Part shown: piece by piece, positions 38,090-48,289 of the stretch
Numbering within the stretch: position 1 is the first letter of the stretch
Layout of the letters: every line of letters begins with the position of its first letter
Assembly: GCF_002699985.1 (NCBI RefSeq)
Contig: NZ_LKBT01000004.1
Location: 124,001-188,000, forward strand
Direction of reading: 5' to 3'
DNA: 64,000 nt
Origin: Pseudomonas sp. ICMP 561
GTDB taxonomy: Bacteria > Pseudomonadota > Gammaproteobacteria > Pseudomonadales > Pseudomonadaceae
Translations under genes and position numbers: made by a program
The notes under the pieces: model-generated
Told to the model about the DNA's origin: nothing
Database searches by the model: none
What the model saw: only the letters and a program-made list of their open reading frames with translations

Positions 38090-38659
38090 TCAGCTGCCTG
38101 CGCCCCACACGCTGCCCAGGCTTTTCAGCGCAGAACCGCCAGCACCTTGTTGACCCAGGTATTGCAGAATCAGCGGTACAAACTGGCTGACCATTGAACT
38201 GTCCATGCCCAGGGCACTGAACGCCTTGTTCACATCGCCCATGCTTTGAACGTTGCCCAACGCGCTGTTCAGCACCGAGCTTTCAGCGCTGTTGCCCGAA
38301 TTACCCAACAGACCTCCCAAGCCATTCAGGCTGCCAAGGCTGCTCAATGCACTGTTGCCAGCAAGTTGATCGAGGCCCGGAACCGATTTGCTCAATTGGC
38401 TGTAGTCGTTACCGGCGAGTTTGTTCTTTGCCAGACCTAATAATGCGCCCGTGCCGCCGACGGCTTGCTCGGGGGTGACATTAAGGTTGGAGCCCAACAG
38501 ATTGAGCAGGCCTGCTGCTTCAGGTGCTGCGGTGGCTTTCTGATTGCCGTTGGTGGCGTTGGAAACGGCGTTGGCCGCGTCATTCAGATTGAAAGCGAAC
38601 ACTGGGCCAGTCGCAACGGCCATCAAGGTTGCCAGTGCTATACCGCGTGAAATCTTCAT
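38090..38659 (-). CDS. DUF2780 exported protein
   Basis: A 189-residue protein with a signal peptide (MKISRGIALATLMAVATGPVFA). The mature part is rich in Gly, Leu, Asn and Ser, with many short repeats (LGSLNGLGGLLGN, LLNLLGSNLNVT). It ends with SALGMDSSMVSQFVPLILQYLGQQGA, which resembles DUF2780, a family of small envelope proteins that includes VcgC/VcgE-type proteins. Function unknown. It is convergent with the acyltransferase gene, 15 bases away. Confidence 0.83.
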   Translation of the reverse strand: MKISRGIALATLMAVATGPVFAFNLNDAANAVSNATNGNQKATAAPEAAGLLNLLGSNLNVTPEQAVGGTGALLGLAKNKLAGNDYSQLSKSVPGLDQLAGNSALSSLGSLNGLGGLLGNSGNSAESSVLNSALGNVQSMGDVNKAFSALGMDSSMVSQFVPLILQYLGQQGAGGSALKSLGSVWGAGS

Positions 38660-38769
38660 TGCAACAAACCCCTCAAACGAAAAGTCCGGCAGCTGCCGGT
38701 AGAAACACGTGTTTGACCTTGGGCGGGTTGGCAATGTTCCTTGCGTTCGTCTCGTGAGTTAAAGCGAGC

Positions 38770-38861
38770 CTGCGTCGCCCCCATCGCGGGCAAGCCTCGC
38801 TCCCACAGTGGATCGCATTTTCCTGTGGGAGCGAGGCTTGCCCGCGATGGGGGCGACGCAG
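38770..38861. repeat. Perfect 39-base inverted repeat
   Basis: Bases 38770-38808 are the exact reverse complement of 38823-38861, around a 14-base loop. The inner part is the REP arm gcgggcaagcctcgctccca. The outer part (ctgcgtcgcccccat / atgggggcgacgcag) is not seen in other REP units here. It lies between fdhA and the DUF2780 gene and may terminate fdhA transcription. Confidence 0.92.
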
Positions 38862-38883
38862 TTTCAGAGTGATAAAGTGCGAC

Positions 38884-40083
38884 TTATGCCGCGCTGAACA
38901 ACTTATGCGGATCAATCACAAACTTCTTCGGCACACCGGCATCGAACTCGCCATAACCGCGTGGCGCGTCGTCGAGGCTGATGACCTCCACTCCAACAAT
39001 GTCAGCGATTTTGATGCGATCCCACATGATGGCCTGCATCAACTGGCGGTTGTACTTCATGACTGGCGTCTGGCCCGTGTGGAAGCTGTGGGATTTGGCC
39101 CAGCCCAAACCGAAACGAATGCTCAGGCTGCCCATTTTCGCGGCGGCATCGACGGCACCCGGATCTTCAGTGACGTAGAGACCGGGAATACCGATCTTGC
39201 CCGCTACGCGCACTACGCCCATCAACGAGTTGAGTACGGTTGCCGGTGCCTCATGCTGCACACCCGCATGGCCATGCCCGCGGGCTTCAAAGCCTACCGC
39301 GTCAACGGCGCAGTCCACTTCAGGCTCGCCCAACAGCGCGGCGATCTGCTCGTGCAGAGGGGTATCGAGGGACAGGTCGGCAATTTCAAAACCCTGAGCC
39401 TTGGCGTGAACCAGACGAGCAGGGTTCACGTCGCCGATAATCACCACTGCCGCGCCCAACAGGCGAGCCGATGCCGCCGCTGCCAGACCGACGGGGCCTG
39501 CACCAGCGATGTACACGGTACTCCCCGGGCCTACCCCAGCTGTGACTGCGCCGTGATAACCGGTGGGCAGGATGTCGGAGAGGCAGGTCAGGTCACGGAT
39601 TTTTTCCATGGCGCGATCGCGATCCGGCAGCTTGAGCAGGTTGAAGTCGGCATACGGCACCAGCACGTATTCCGCCTGGCCGCCGGTCCAGTCGCCCATG
39701 TCGACGTAACCGTATGCACCACCCGGGCGAGCCGGATTGACGGTCAGGCACACGCCGGTGTGTTGCTCCTTGCAGGATCGGCACAACCCGCAGGCCACGT
39801 TGAAGGGCACCGACACCAGATCACCGATTTTCAGATTTTCGACACCAGTACCTTTTTCGATCACTTCGCCGGTGATTTCGTGGCCGAGTACCAGACCGGT
39901 TTGTGCGGTGGTACGGCCGCGAACCATGTGTTGGTCCGAGCCACAGATATTGGTGGAAACCACCCGCAGGATGACGCCGTGTTCGATCTTGCGCCCACGC
40001 GGGTCCTGCATTTTGGGATAGTCGATTTTCTGTACTTCGACCTTGCCAGCGCCGAGATACACCACACCACGATTGTCAGCCAT
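38884..40083 (-). CDS. fdhA: Glutathione-independent formaldehyde dehydrogenase
   Basis: A 399-residue zinc- and NAD-dependent alcohol dehydrogenase family enzyme that oxidises formaldehyde to formate. The catalytic zinc cysteine is in NICGSDQH (Cys48). The structural zinc site is CGLCRSCKEQHTGVC (Cys98, 101, 104, 112), in agreement with the P. putida enzyme. The NAD-binding segment is VYIAGAGPVGLAAA. It lies at the end of the sarcosine cluster, where formaldehyde released from methyl groups is a by-product. It follows purU with 195 bases and a REP element between. Confidence 0.95.
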   Translation of the reverse strand: MADNRGVVYLGAGKVEVQKIDYPKMQDPRGRKIEHGVILRVVSTNICGSDQHMVRGRTTAQTGLVLGHEITGEVIEKGTGVENLKIGDLVSVPFNVACGLCRSCKEQHTGVCLTVNPARPGGAYGYVDMGDWTGGQAEYVLVPYADFNLLKLPDRDRAMEKIRDLTCLSDILPTGYHGAVTAGVGPGSTVYIAGAGPVGLAAAASARLLGAAVVIIGDVNPARLVHAKAQGFEIADLSLDTPLHEQIAALLGEPEVDCAVDAVGFEARGHGHAGVQHEAPATVLNSLMGVVRVAGKIGIPGLYVTEDPGAVDAAAKMGSLSIRFGLGWAKSHSFHTGQTPVMKYNRQLMQAIMWDRIKIADIVGVEVISLDDAPRGYGEFDAGVPKKFVIDPHKLFSAA

Positions 40084-40191
40084 TCTTTCACCTCGATTTT
40101 GTTGTTATGTCGCGGGGAAATGCGCTGCTTTTGTTGGGTACTTCAGCAACGCACTGATTGCTCTGGGTGCCTGCCGGGATACTGATGCCCG

Positions 40192-40267
40192 GTAGGAGGC
40201 AACTTGTTGGCGATGTAGGCGACGCGGTGTTCTAGTTGCATCGCCTCGCGAACAAGTTCGCTCCTAC
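40192..40267. repeat. REP-type inverted repeat, aacttgtt family
   Basis: Arms gtaggaggcaacttgttggc and gcgaacaagttcgctcctac, as in the tandem array at 6787-7206, between purU and fdhA. Confidence 0.83.
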
Positions 40268-40278
40268 CATGCTCGTGT

Positions 40279-41136
40279 TTACAGGACCACCGTCCTGTTA
40301 GCGTTAAGAAACACACGGCGCTCAATGTGATAACCCACAGCCCGGGCCAGCGTCAGGCCTTCGATATCGCGACCTTTGGCAATCAGGTCTTCGGGGTAAT
40401 GACTGTGATCGACCACTTCTACCCCTTGGGCAATGATCGGGCCTTCGTCCAGATCGTTGTTGATGTAATGCGCGGTGGCACCCACCAGTTTCACGCCCTT
40501 GTTGTAAGCCTGATGGTACGGCTTGGCACCTTTGAAACCGGGCAGCAGCGAGTGATGAATGTTGATCGCCTTGCCGTCCAGCTTGCGGCACAAGTCCGGG
40601 GACAGCACCTGCATGTAGCGGGCAAGAATCACCAGCTCGGCACCTGACTCTTCGATCACCTGCCAGACTTTGCTTTCCTGAGCGGGCTTGTCGTTCGGGT
40701 CCAGGGGGAAATGGTAGTACGGAATTTCATGCCAGCGCGCCAGCGGCTCCAGATCCGGATGGTTGGACACCACCGCGACCACGTCCATGGACAACTGGTT
40801 GATGCGCTGACGGTAGAGCAGGTCGTTCAGGCAGTGATCGGCTTTTGAGACCATGATCACTACTTTTGGCCGATAGTTCGGCGCGGTCAGCTCGAAGATC
40901 ATGCCAAAGGCTTCGCCGCGTTCAGTCAGACCTGCGCGGAAACCTTGTTCGTCAAAACCGTCTGGCTGACGGAACTCCACCCGAATGAAGAAGCGGCCGG
41001 ACAGGCGATCGTCAAAGGAATGGTGCTCGGTGACGTAGCAGCCCTGCTCGAACAAATAGCGGGTCACCGCGTCCACCGTGCCCAGCACGCTGGGGCAGTC
41101 GGCAGTCAGAATCCATGTGTCGGGGGCGCGGCTCAT
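40279..41136 (-). CDS. purU: Formyltetrahydrofolate deformylase
   Basis: A 285-residue enzyme that hydrolyses 10-formyl-THF to formate and THF, recycling the folate loaded by sarcosine oxidase. An N-terminal ACT domain (WILTADCPSVLGTVDAVTRYLFEQGC) is followed by a formyltransferase fold with INIHHSLLPGFKGAKPYHQA and the catalytic aspartate region NNDLDEGPIIAQG. It lies between soxG and fdhA in the order known from other pseudomonads. REP elements flank it on both sides. Confidence 0.94.
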   Translation of the reverse strand: MSRAPDTWILTADCPSVLGTVDAVTRYLFEQGCYVTEHHSFDDRLSGRFFIRVEFRQPDGFDEQGFRAGLTERGEAFGMIFELTAPNYRPKVVIMVSKADHCLNDLLYRQRINQLSMDVVAVVSNHPDLEPLARWHEIPYYHFPLDPNDKPAQESKVWQVIEESGAELVILARYMQVLSPDLCRKLDGKAINIHHSLLPGFKGAKPYHQAYNKGVKLVGATAHYINNDLDEGPIIAQGVEVVDHSHYPEDLIAKGRDIEGLTLARAVGYHIERRVFLNANRTVVL

Positions 41137-41161
41137 TAATCAACTCCTGGTGTTTTTTGAT

Positions 41162-41271
41162 CTGTAGGAGCGCGCTTGCCCGCGATCGGCTGCGAAGCAG
41201 TCGTGAAAATGGTGAATGACCATTGTCTGAAAGTCGTTCCGACTTTATCGCGGACAAGCGCGCTCCTACAG
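41162..41271. repeat. REP-type inverted repeat
   Basis: Arms ctgtaggagcgcgcttgccc and gcggacaagcgcgctcctac with a longer loop of about 65 bases, between soxG and purU. Confidence 0.82.
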
Positions 41272-41286
41272 GGAGTGGCAGTGGGT

Positions 41287-41919
41287 TCAGGCCTGAATGG
41301 TCAGGCCGTACTCGGCACTCGCATCCTGCAACCACATCCACCAGTAATCGGCGAAGCTACGACGGATCAGCAGTTCCCAGGTTTCCTCGCCGGTGCGGCG
41401 GATTACCAGTTGGGACTTGGCGAACACGGTACCGACGGCTTTACCCACCGGGAAGTTGTCCGGATGCACGTCGTAGCTGGTGGATTTCATCAGCACTTCA
41501 CGGACTTTCGGGCCGCTCAATTCGAGGATGGACTGACCGCCGCTGACGTTAACGATCGCGATGTGCAGGCCGGTCAGTTCAGCGCGTAGTTTTTGCTCCA
41601 CCGCAAACTCTTCACCGGTCGGTACGATCAGCAGCCATTCATCAGGGCCGAGCCACTGGATCGAGCTGTCGCCACTGATCACCAAGGCCAGTGCGCCCGG
41701 CAACTCCATGCCCAGGGCTTTGTGCACGCCTGCGGCAAAAGCAGGATCGTGAGCATCGCCGCGAATGGTCAAGTGACCGAGTAATTTCTTCTCGCGCAAA
41801 GTCACGCCAGGGTTGGCGCGACCTTTACCGACCAGGCTATTCAGGTCGGCGTGAAACAGCGGTGACTCGGCTTTCTCGCCGGTCGTTGGCCGCTGCTGGT
41901 AAACGTTGGCTGTGGTCAT
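41287..41919 (-). CDS. soxG: Sarcosine oxidase gamma subunit
   Basis: A 210-residue subunit of heterotetrameric sarcosine oxidase. It has the GcvT-like fold of the family, with SSIQWLGPDEWLLIVPTGEE and VNVSGGQSILELSGPKVREVL, and an N-terminal extension. It contacts the FMN and folate region of the complex. It is separated from soxA by 125 bases containing an inverted repeat, an interruption in an operon that is otherwise compact. Confidence 0.93.
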   Translation of the reverse strand: MTTANVYQQRPTTGEKAESPLFHADLNSLVGKGRANPGVTLREKKLLGHLTIRGDAHDPAFAAGVHKALGMELPGALALVISGDSSIQWLGPDEWLLIVPTGEEFAVEQKLRAELTGLHIAIVNVSGGQSILELSGPKVREVLMKSTSYDVHPDNFPVGKAVGTVFAKSQLVIRRTGEETWELLIRRSFADYWWMWLQDASAEYGLTIQA

Positions 41920-41966
41920 AGAGCACCTGTTTCTGAATTCTGTTTTTCGGTGGCGCTGCCAGCCGC

Positions 41967-42030
41967 CTCGCGGCTAAAGCCGCTCCTACGACGGTAGGTA
42001 ATCCCCCGTAGGAGCGGCTTTAGCCGCGAG
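41967..42030. repeat. REP-type inverted repeat, short loop
   Basis: Arms ctcgcggctaaagccgctcc and ggagcggctttagccgcgag separated by about 20 bases, inside the sox operon between soxA and soxG. Confidence 0.87.
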
Positions 42031-42044
42031 CCGGTTGAATGCCA

Positions 42045-45000
42045 TCAAACGTTCTGCTGCTCACCCTTCGGATCGAAGAACACCGAGGACACAATTTCGG
42101 CTTCGATCACGCTGCCATCCGCCTGCGGCGAGAACACCCGTTCACCCATGCGTTTCAGGCCGCCTTTGACCACGCCCATGGCAAACGAATAACCCAACGA
42201 GTTAGCCGCATAGCTGGAGGTCACGTGACCGACCATGGTCATCGGAATCGACTGTTTCGGGTCGAACACCAGTTGCGCACCTTCGGGCAGCCATTTGTTC
42301 GGATCAACCGGCTTGAGGCCGACCAGTTGTTTACGTTGCTCACGCACACAGTCTTCGCGATTCATACCGCGCTGGCCGATCCACGAGAACGGTTTGGTGC
42401 GGCCGACACACCAGCCCATGTTCAGGTCGTCCGGAGTCATCGAGCCATCGGTATCCTGACCGACGATGATGAAACCCTTCTCGGCGCGCAGTACGTGCAT
42501 GGTCTCGGTGCCGTATGGCGTGAGGTTGTACTGCTTGCCGGCTTCGATGATTTTTTCCAGCACGCCCATGGCGTAGTCAGCCTGGATGTTGACCTCGTAA
42601 GACAGTTCACCGGTGAACGAGATACGGAACACCCGTGCCGGAACGCCGCCGACCAGACCTTCTTTCCAGGTCATGAACGGGAACGCCTCACGGTCCAGAT
42701 CGATGTCAGTCACTTCGCTGAGCAGCTTGCGGCTGTTCGGGCCGGACAAGGTCAGGGTCGCGTAGTGGTCGGTCACGGAAGTGAAGTACACCTTCAGATC
42801 AGGCCATTCAGTCTGCTGGTAGATCTCCAGCCATTGCAGCACGCGCGCCGCGCCGCCTGTGGTGGTGGTCATGATGAAGTGGTTGTCGGCGACACAGGCG
42901 GTAACCCCGTCGTCGAAGACCATGCCGTCTTCCTTGCACATCAGGCCGTAACGCGCCTTGCCCACATCGAGCTTGGTCCAGGCGTTGGTGTAGATGCGGT
43001 TGAGGAACTCGCGCGCATCCGGACCCTGAATGTCGATCTTGCCGAGTGTCGAAGCGTCCAGCAGGCCAACGCTTTCACGTACGGCTTTGCATTCGCGAGC
43101 CACGGCTGCATGAATGTCTTCGCCGGCTTTCGGGAAGTACCACGGACGTTTCCACTGACCGACGTCTTCGAATTCGGCACCGTTCTTCACGTGCCAGGCG
43201 TGCAGGGCGGTGAAACGTACCGGCTCGAAGATATGCCCACAGTGACGACCGGCTACTGCGCCGAAGGTCACGGGCGTGTAGTTCGGGCGGAACATGGTGG
43301 TGCCCATTTCCGGGATGGTCACGTTCAGCGAACGTGCTGCGATGGCCAGGCCGTTGACGTTACCCAGTTTGCCTTGATCGGTGCCGAAACCCAGTGCGGT
43401 GTAGCGTTTGACGTGTTCCACCGACTCGAAGCCTTCACGGGTCGCCAGCTCGATAGCCGCCGCAGTGACGTCGTTCTGCAGGTCGACGAATTGCTTCGGC
43501 GCACGGGCAGTCGGTTTGTCATGCGGCACCTGGAACAGCGCCAGCGTCGGCTCTTCAGCGCGGCTCAGGGCTTTCGGCAGAACGCCTTCGACCACTTTGA
43601 AACCGGCTTCGCTCGCTGCGCGCACGCCGCCCTCGAAGCCGTCGGCCAAAGTGTCGCCCAATGCATAAACGCCATTCACGCCACCGACGCACACACGCTT
43701 TTGCGGTGCTTCGCCCGGTACGAAACCAAGAATGTCTTCACGCCAGACCGGCTTGCCGCCCAGGTGCGAGGCGAGGTGGACGATAGGGCTGTAGCCGCCG
43801 GAGCTGGCGACCAGATCGCATTCGAGCCATTCGCCGGGGCTTGTTACGCGATGTGCCCTTACATCAATGGCCGCCACACGAGCGGCGGTGACGTGCTTGC
43901 TGCCACGGGCTTCGATCACGGCACTGCCGGTCAGAATCCGAATGCCTTTGGCGCGCGCTTCTTCAACCAGTGCGCCGCGTGGGTTATGACGCGCATCGGC
44001 AATCGCCACCACTTGCAGGCTGGCGTCGAGCCAATCCAAAGCAACGCGGTAGGCGTGATCGTTGTTGGTGGACAGCACCAGTTTTTTGCCCGGCGCTACG
44101 CCATAACGACGTACATACGTGGAAACCGCACCGGCCAGCATGTTGCCCGGCACATCGTTGTTGCCGTAAACCAGTGGGCGTTCGTGAGTACCGGTGGCCA
44201 GCACGACACGCTTGGCACGAACCCGATGCATGCGCTGACGGACCTGGCCGATAGGTGCGCGGTCGCCGAGATGGTCGGTGAGACGCTCGTGAATGGTCAG
44301 GAAGTTATGGTCGTGGTAGCCGTTGACGGTGGCGCGAGGCAGCAGCACTACGGTTTTCAGGCTTTTCAGCTCGGCAATAACGGTGGCGACCCATTCAGCA
44401 GCCGGTTTGCCATCCAGGCTTTCGCGGCTGTCCAGCAGACTGCCGCCGAACTCTTCCTGCTCATCGGCCAGAATCACCCGGGCACCGCTGCGAGCGGCCG
44501 CCAGAGCAGCGGCGAGGCCTGCTGGGCCACCACCGACGATCAACACATCGCAGTGCTGGTTCATGGCGTCGTAAGTGTCCGGGTCGTTTTCAGTCGGTGA
44601 ACGACCGAGGCCGGCGGCCTTACGAATGTACTTCTCGTAAGTCATCCAGAACGATTGCGGGTACATGAAGGTTTTGTAGTAGAAACCCGGCGGCATCAGC
44701 TTGCCGCCGACTTTGCCGAGAATCCCCATCACGTCATTGTTCACGTTCGGCCAGCCGTTGGTGCTGGTCGCGACCAGGCCCGAATAAAGTGCCTGTTGCG
44801 TGGCGCGCACGTTCGGGATCTGCGTCGCTTCGGTAGCGCCAATCTGCAGTACCGCGTTCGGCTCTTCAGAACCTGCCGCGAAGATGCCGCGAGGGCGGGA
44901 ATACTTGAAGCTGCGGCCTATCACATCAACGCCGTTGGCCAGCAGGGCTGCGGCGAGCGTGTCGCCCTCAAAGCCCTGATAGGTCTGACCGTTGAAGTTG

Positions 45001-45062
45001 AAGTTCAGGACTTTGCTGCGGTCGATGCGGCCGCCGTTGGGCAGTCGGTTGGTCTGGCTCAT
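42045..45062 (-). CDS. soxA: Sarcosine oxidase alpha subunit
   Basis: A 1005-residue subunit. The N-terminus resembles a 2Fe-2S ferredoxin fold without cysteines (FNGQTYQGFEGDTLAAALLANG). It is followed by the NAD-binding Rossmann motif CDVLIVGGGPAGLAAALAAA at about residue 173, and a C-terminal GcvT-like folate domain with LSGPNSRKLLSEV and GLVGGVPARVFRISFTGELS. The complex demethylates sarcosine to glycine, producing methylene-THF and hydrogen peroxide. The start overlaps the soxD stop by four bases. Confidence 0.96.
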   Translation of the reverse strand: MSQTNRLPNGGRIDRSKVLNFNFNGQTYQGFEGDTLAAALLANGVDVIGRSFKYSRPRGIFAAGSEEPNAVLQIGATEATQIPNVRATQQALYSGLVATSTNGWPNVNNDVMGILGKVGGKLMPPGFYYKTFMYPQSFWMTYEKYIRKAAGLGRSPTENDPDTYDAMNQHCDVLIVGGGPAGLAAALAAARSGARVILADEQEEFGGSLLDSRESLDGKPAAEWVATVIAELKSLKTVVLLPRATVNGYHDHNFLTIHERLTDHLGDRAPIGQVRQRMHRVRAKRVVLATGTHERPLVYGNNDVPGNMLAGAVSTYVRRYGVAPGKKLVLSTNNDHAYRVALDWLDASLQVVAIADARHNPRGALVEEARAKGIRILTGSAVIEARGSKHVTAARVAAIDVRAHRVTSPGEWLECDLVASSGGYSPIVHLASHLGGKPVWREDILGFVPGEAPQKRVCVGGVNGVYALGDTLADGFEGGVRAASEAGFKVVEGVLPKALSRAEEPTLALFQVPHDKPTARAPKQFVDLQNDVTAAAIELATREGFESVEHVKRYTALGFGTDQGKLGNVNGLAIAARSLNVTIPEMGTTMFRPNYTPVTFGAVAGRHCGHIFEPVRFTALHAWHVKNGAEFEDVGQWKRPWYFPKAGEDIHAAVARECKAVRESVGLLDASTLGKIDIQGPDAREFLNRIYTNAWTKLDVGKARYGLMCKEDGMVFDDGVTACVADNHFIMTTTTGGAARVLQWLEIYQQTEWPDLKVYFTSVTDHYATLTLSGPNSRKLLSEVTDIDLDREAFPFMTWKEGLVGGVPARVFRISFTGELSYEVNIQADYAMGVLEKIIEAGKQYNLTPYGTETMHVLRAEKGFIIVGQDTDGSMTPDDLNMGWCVGRTKPFSWIGQRGMNREDCVREQRKQLVGLKPVDPNKWLPEGAQLVFDPKQSIPMTMVGHVTSSYAANSLGYSFAMGVVKGGLKRMGERVFSPQADGSVIEAEIVSSVFFDPKGEQQNV

Positions 45063-45382
45063 ACCTGGTCTCCCTCGCCGCTGGCTGTCTTCTCAAACGC
45101 AGGGTTGCTGAACTGCGGTTTAGCGCCAATCGGGTAGGTTTCGAGAATTTCGTAAGTCACGGTGTCGCGGGTGGCGTTGAAGTACTGACGGCAACCGGCG
45201 GCGTGGATCCACAGTTCGTGATGCAGCCCGCGCGGGTTATCGCGGAAGAACATGTAGTCGCCCCATTGCTCGTCGGTGCAGGCTGCCGGGTCCAGTGGAC
45301 GCGGTATGTGTGCCTGACCTGACGCATGAAATTCCTCTTCGGAGCGCAGTTCGCCACAGTGAGGACAGAAGATATGCAACAT
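45059..45382 (-). CDS. soxD: Sarcosine oxidase delta subunit
   Basis: A 107-residue zinc-binding subunit. The expected zinc ligands are present: Cys6 and Cys9 in FCPHCGE, then His60 and Cys64 in WIHAAGCRQYF. PRGLHHELW and RDTVTYEI are further family marks. It overlaps soxA by ATGA and starts 16 bases after soxB. Confidence 0.95.
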   Translation of the reverse strand: MLHIFCPHCGELRSEEEFHASGQAHIPRPLDPAACTDEQWGDYMFFRDNPRGLHHELWIHAAGCRQYFNATRDTVTYEILETYPIGAKPQFSNPAFEKTASGEGDQV

Positions 45383-45398
45383 AAGGAAGACTCTCCTG

Positions 45399-46649
45399 TT
45401 AGTGGGCGACAGCCGCTGCGCCGTGTTCGTCGATCAACGCACCGTTGTGGAAACGGTCGATGGAGAAAGGTTTGGCCAATGGATGCATTTCACCTTTAGC
45501 CAGACTTGCTGCGAATACGTTGCCCGAGCCAGGGGTGGCCTTGAAACCACCCGTGCCCCAACCGCAGTTGAAGAACATGTTCGGGACGGGCGTTTTGGAG
45601 ATGATCGGGCAAGCGTCCGGCGTGGTGTCGACGATGCCGCCCCACTGACGGTTCATGCGCACGCGGGATAACACCGGGAACATCTCGACGATGGCCTGAA
45701 TCGTGTGTTCGATCACCGGGTATGAACCGCGCTGGCCGTAGCCGTTATAGCCGTCAATACCGGCACCGATCACCAGGTCACCCTTGTCGGACTGGCTGAT
45801 ATAGCCGTGTACGGCGTTGGACATGATCACGCTGTCGATAATCGGCTTGATTGGCTCCGACACCAGCGCTTGCAGTGGGTGGGATTCAACGGGCAGACGG
45901 AAGCCTGCCAGTTTCGCCATGTGTCCCGAGTTACCGGCTGTTACTACACCGACGCGCTTGGCACCGATGAAACCTTTGTTGGTTTCCACGCCGATGCATA
46001 CGCCGTTTTCCTTGCGGAAACCGATGACCTCGGTTTGCTGAATCAAATCCACGCCTAACGCATCGGCGGCACGGGCATAACCCCAGGCGACGGCATCGTG
46101 ACGTGCCACGCCGCCGCGACGTTGCACGGTGGCGCCGATGATTGGGTAGCGTGTGTTTTTCGAGCAGTCCAGGTACGGGATTTCTTCCGCTACCTGTTTG
46201 CCATTGAGCAGTTCACCGTCCACGCCATTGAGACGGTTGGCGCTGACCCGACGCTCTGAGTCGCGAATGTCCTGCAGGGTGTGGCACAGGTTGTATACGC
46301 CGCGCTGGGAGAACATCACGTTGTAGTTCAGGTCCTGAGACAGGCCTTCCCACAGTTTCATGGCGTGTTCGTAGAGATGCGCTGACTCATCCCACAGATA
46401 GTTGGAGCGTACGATAGTCGTGTTACGTGCGGTGTTGCCGCCGCCCAACCAGCCTTTCTCGACCACGGCCACATTAGTGATGCCGTGCTCCTTGGCCAGA
46501 TAGTAAGCCGTCGCCAGACCGTGTCCGCCGCCACCAACAATTACCACGTCATAGACTTTTTTCGGGGTTGGCGTGCGCCACATGCGCTGCCAGTTTTCGT
46601 GGTGGCTGAGGGAGTGTTTGAGAAGGCCGAAGCCTGAGTAATGCTGCAT
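45399..46649 (-). CDS. soxB: Sarcosine oxidase beta subunit
   Basis: A 416-residue FAD/FMN subunit carrying the sarcosine-oxidising site. The FAD motif [18 protein letters not shown] lies at about residues 35-52, followed by [23 protein letters not shown]. The C-terminal [17 protein letters not shown] closes the FAD site. It starts 17 bases after glyA, so glyA-soxBDAG are transcribed together. Confidence 0.96.
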   Translation of the reverse strand: MQHYSGFGLLKHSLSHHENWQRMWRTPTPKKVYDVVIVGGGGHGLATAYYLAKEHGITNVAVVEKGWLGGGNTARNTTIVRSNYLWDESAHLYEHAMKLWEGLSQDLNYNVMFSQRGVYNLCHTLQDIRDSERRVSANRLNGVDGELLNGKQVAEEIPYLDCSKNTRYPIIGATVQRRGGVARHDAVAWGYARAADALGVDLIQQTEVIGFRKENGVCIGVETNKGFIGAKRVGVVTAGNSGHMAKLAGFRLPVESHPLQALVSEPIKPIIDSVIMSNAVHGYISQSDKGDLVIGAGIDGYNGYGQRGSYPVIEHTIQAIVEMFPVLSRVRMNRQWGGIVDTTPDACPIISKTPVPNMFFNCGWGTGGFKATPGSGNVFAASLAKGEMHPLAKPFSIDRFHNGALIDEHGAAAVAH

Positions 46650-46666
46650 GAATAACTACTCCTGAC

Positions 46667-47920
46667 TCAGCTATAAACCGGGAAATCGGAACACAGGGCT
46701 GCAACCTGGCTGGCGACATTGGCCTCGACGTCGGCATCACCGAGGTTGTCGAGGATGTCGCAGATCCAGCCGGCCAGCGTGATGCATTGGGTAACTTTGA
46801 AGCCGCGAGTGGTGACCGCCGGGGTGCCGATACGCAGACCCGAGGTCACGAACGGTGATTGCGGGTCGTTAGGCACCGAGTTCTTGTTGACGGTGATGTG
46901 CGCACGACCCAAAGCAGCATCGGCGTCTTTGCCGGTCAGGCCCTGACGGATCAGGCTGACCAGGAACAAATGGTTATCGGTGCCACCGGAGACCACGTCG
47001 TAGCCACGGTCGATGAACACCTGCGCCATGGCCTGAGCGTTATCGATGACTTGTTGTTGATACGCGACGAAGCCTGGCTCCGCCGCTTCTTTGAAGCACA
47101 CGGCCTTGGCGGCGATCACGTGCATCAACGGGCCGCCCTGGCCGCCTGGGAATACCGCCGAGTTGAGCTTTTTCTCGATCTCTTCGTTGGCCTTGGCCAG
47201 GATCAAACCGCCACGTGGACCGCGCAGGGTTTTGTGAGTGGTGGTGGTTACAACGTCGGCGTACGGCAGCGGGTTCGGGTACAGACCGGCCGCGACCAGC
47301 CCGGCAACGTGAGCCATGTCGACAAACAGGTAAGCGCCGACCTTGTCAGCGATGGCCCGGAAGCGCGGAAAGTCGAGGGTTTTCGAATAAGCCGAGAAAC
47401 CGGCGATGATCATTTTTGGCTTGGACTCGACGGCGATGCGTTCGACTTCGTCGTAATCGATCAGGCCGGTGTTGGTGTCGATGCCGTACTGCACCGCGTT
47501 GTAGAGCTTCCCGGAGAAGCTGACTTTGGCGCCGTGGGTCAAGTGACCTCCGTGGGCCAGGCTCATGCCCAGCACGGTGTCGCCTGCTTGCAGTAGTGCC
47601 AGATAAACCGCGGCGTTGGCCGAGCTGCCGGAGTGCGGCTGCACGTTTGCGTAATCAGCGCCGAACAGTTGCTTGGCGCGCTCGATGGCGAGCACTTCAA
47701 CTTTATCCACATGCTCGCAGCCGCCGTAGTAGCGCTTGCCCGGATACCCTTCGGCGTATTTGTTGGTCAGGCCGCTGCCCTGGGCTTCCATCACGCGCTG
47801 GCTGGTGTAGTTCTCCGAGGCGATCAGCTCGATGTGATCTTCCTGACGCTGCTCTTCGGCATTCATCGCGGCCAGCAGTGCATCGTCATAGCCTTGGATT
47901 TGGTCATTCTTGCTGAACAT
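46667..47920 (-). CDS. glyA: Serine hydroxymethyltransferase
   Basis: A 417-residue PLP enzyme interconverting glycine and serine with methylene-THF. Here it directly uses the glycine and methylene-THF produced by sarcosine oxidase. The PLP lysine is in [16 protein letters not shown]. Other marks are [27 protein letters not shown] and [17 protein letters not shown]. It heads the leftward sox operon. Pseudomonads usually have further glyA copies elsewhere; this is the betaine-linked one by position. Confidence 0.96.
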   Translation of the reverse strand: MFSKNDQIQGYDDALLAAMNAEEQRQEDHIELIASENYTSQRVMEAQGSGLTNKYAEGYPGKRYYGGCEHVDKVEVLAIERAKQLFGADYANVQPHSGSSANAAVYLALLQAGDTVLGMSLAHGGHLTHGAKVSFSGKLYNAVQYGIDTNTGLIDYDEVERIAVESKPKMIIAGFSAYSKTLDFPRFRAIADKVGAYLFVDMAHVAGLVAAGLYPNPLPYADVVTTTTHKTLRGPRGGLILAKANEEIEKKLNSAVFPGGQGGPLMHVIAAKAVCFKEAAEPGFVAYQQQVIDNAQAMAQVFIDRGYDVVSGGTDNHLFLVSLIRQGLTGKDADAALGRAHITVNKNSVPNDPQSPFVTSGLRIGTPAVTTRGFKVTQCITLAGWICDILDNLGDADVEANVASQVAALCSDFPVYS

Positions 47921-48104
47921 CGCGGTTCTCCCAGCGGCGGCGTAGCGCCTGACTTATCGGTAGAGCCACAGCATCTAAGCAGGGCCCTTTGACAGCGATA
48001 CTAGGGCCGGACCAAAGACGCCAAATGCCTGCGCGCGCCACGCAAAGGTGCGTTTACGACATGCGATAGCAAGGAGTCAGAAATAGCAGGATGAGGTCGC
48101 CCAA

Positions 48105-48236
48105 CTGTAGGAGTGAGCTTGCTCGCGATTGACCGCGGAGCGGTCATAGGACGGCTGGTTGCTGTGTGTCAGTGCAAATATGAACACTGATTTACGACTG
48201 CTGCGCAGCCGATCGCGAGCAAGCTCACTCCTACAG
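48105..48236. repeat. REP-type inverted repeat with enlarged loop
   Basis: Arms ctgtaggagtgagcttgctc and gagcaagctcactcctacag enclose about 85 bases, longer than sister units, including gaccgcggagcggtc, itself a small palindrome. It lies upstream of glyA. Confidence 0.86.
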
Positions 48237-48251
48237 GATCAGTGTTTCAAA

Positions 48252-48283
48252 AAAATCCCCCGGGGATGCCGGGGGATTTTGTG
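48252..48283 (-). terminator. Rho-independent terminator
   Basis: Stem aatccccc / gggggatt around ggggatgcc, with a run of seven A on the left, i.e. a T-run for minus-strand transcripts, and four T on the right. It was probably the original end of the alaC transcript before the block at 48318-48743 appeared. Confidence 0.85.
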
Positions 48284-48289
48284 CCGCTA

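Noticed and set aside
42039-44600. 853-codon frame opposite soxA
   Set aside because: Composition typical of an antisense shadow (His/Arg/Gln-rich); soxA is unambiguous.
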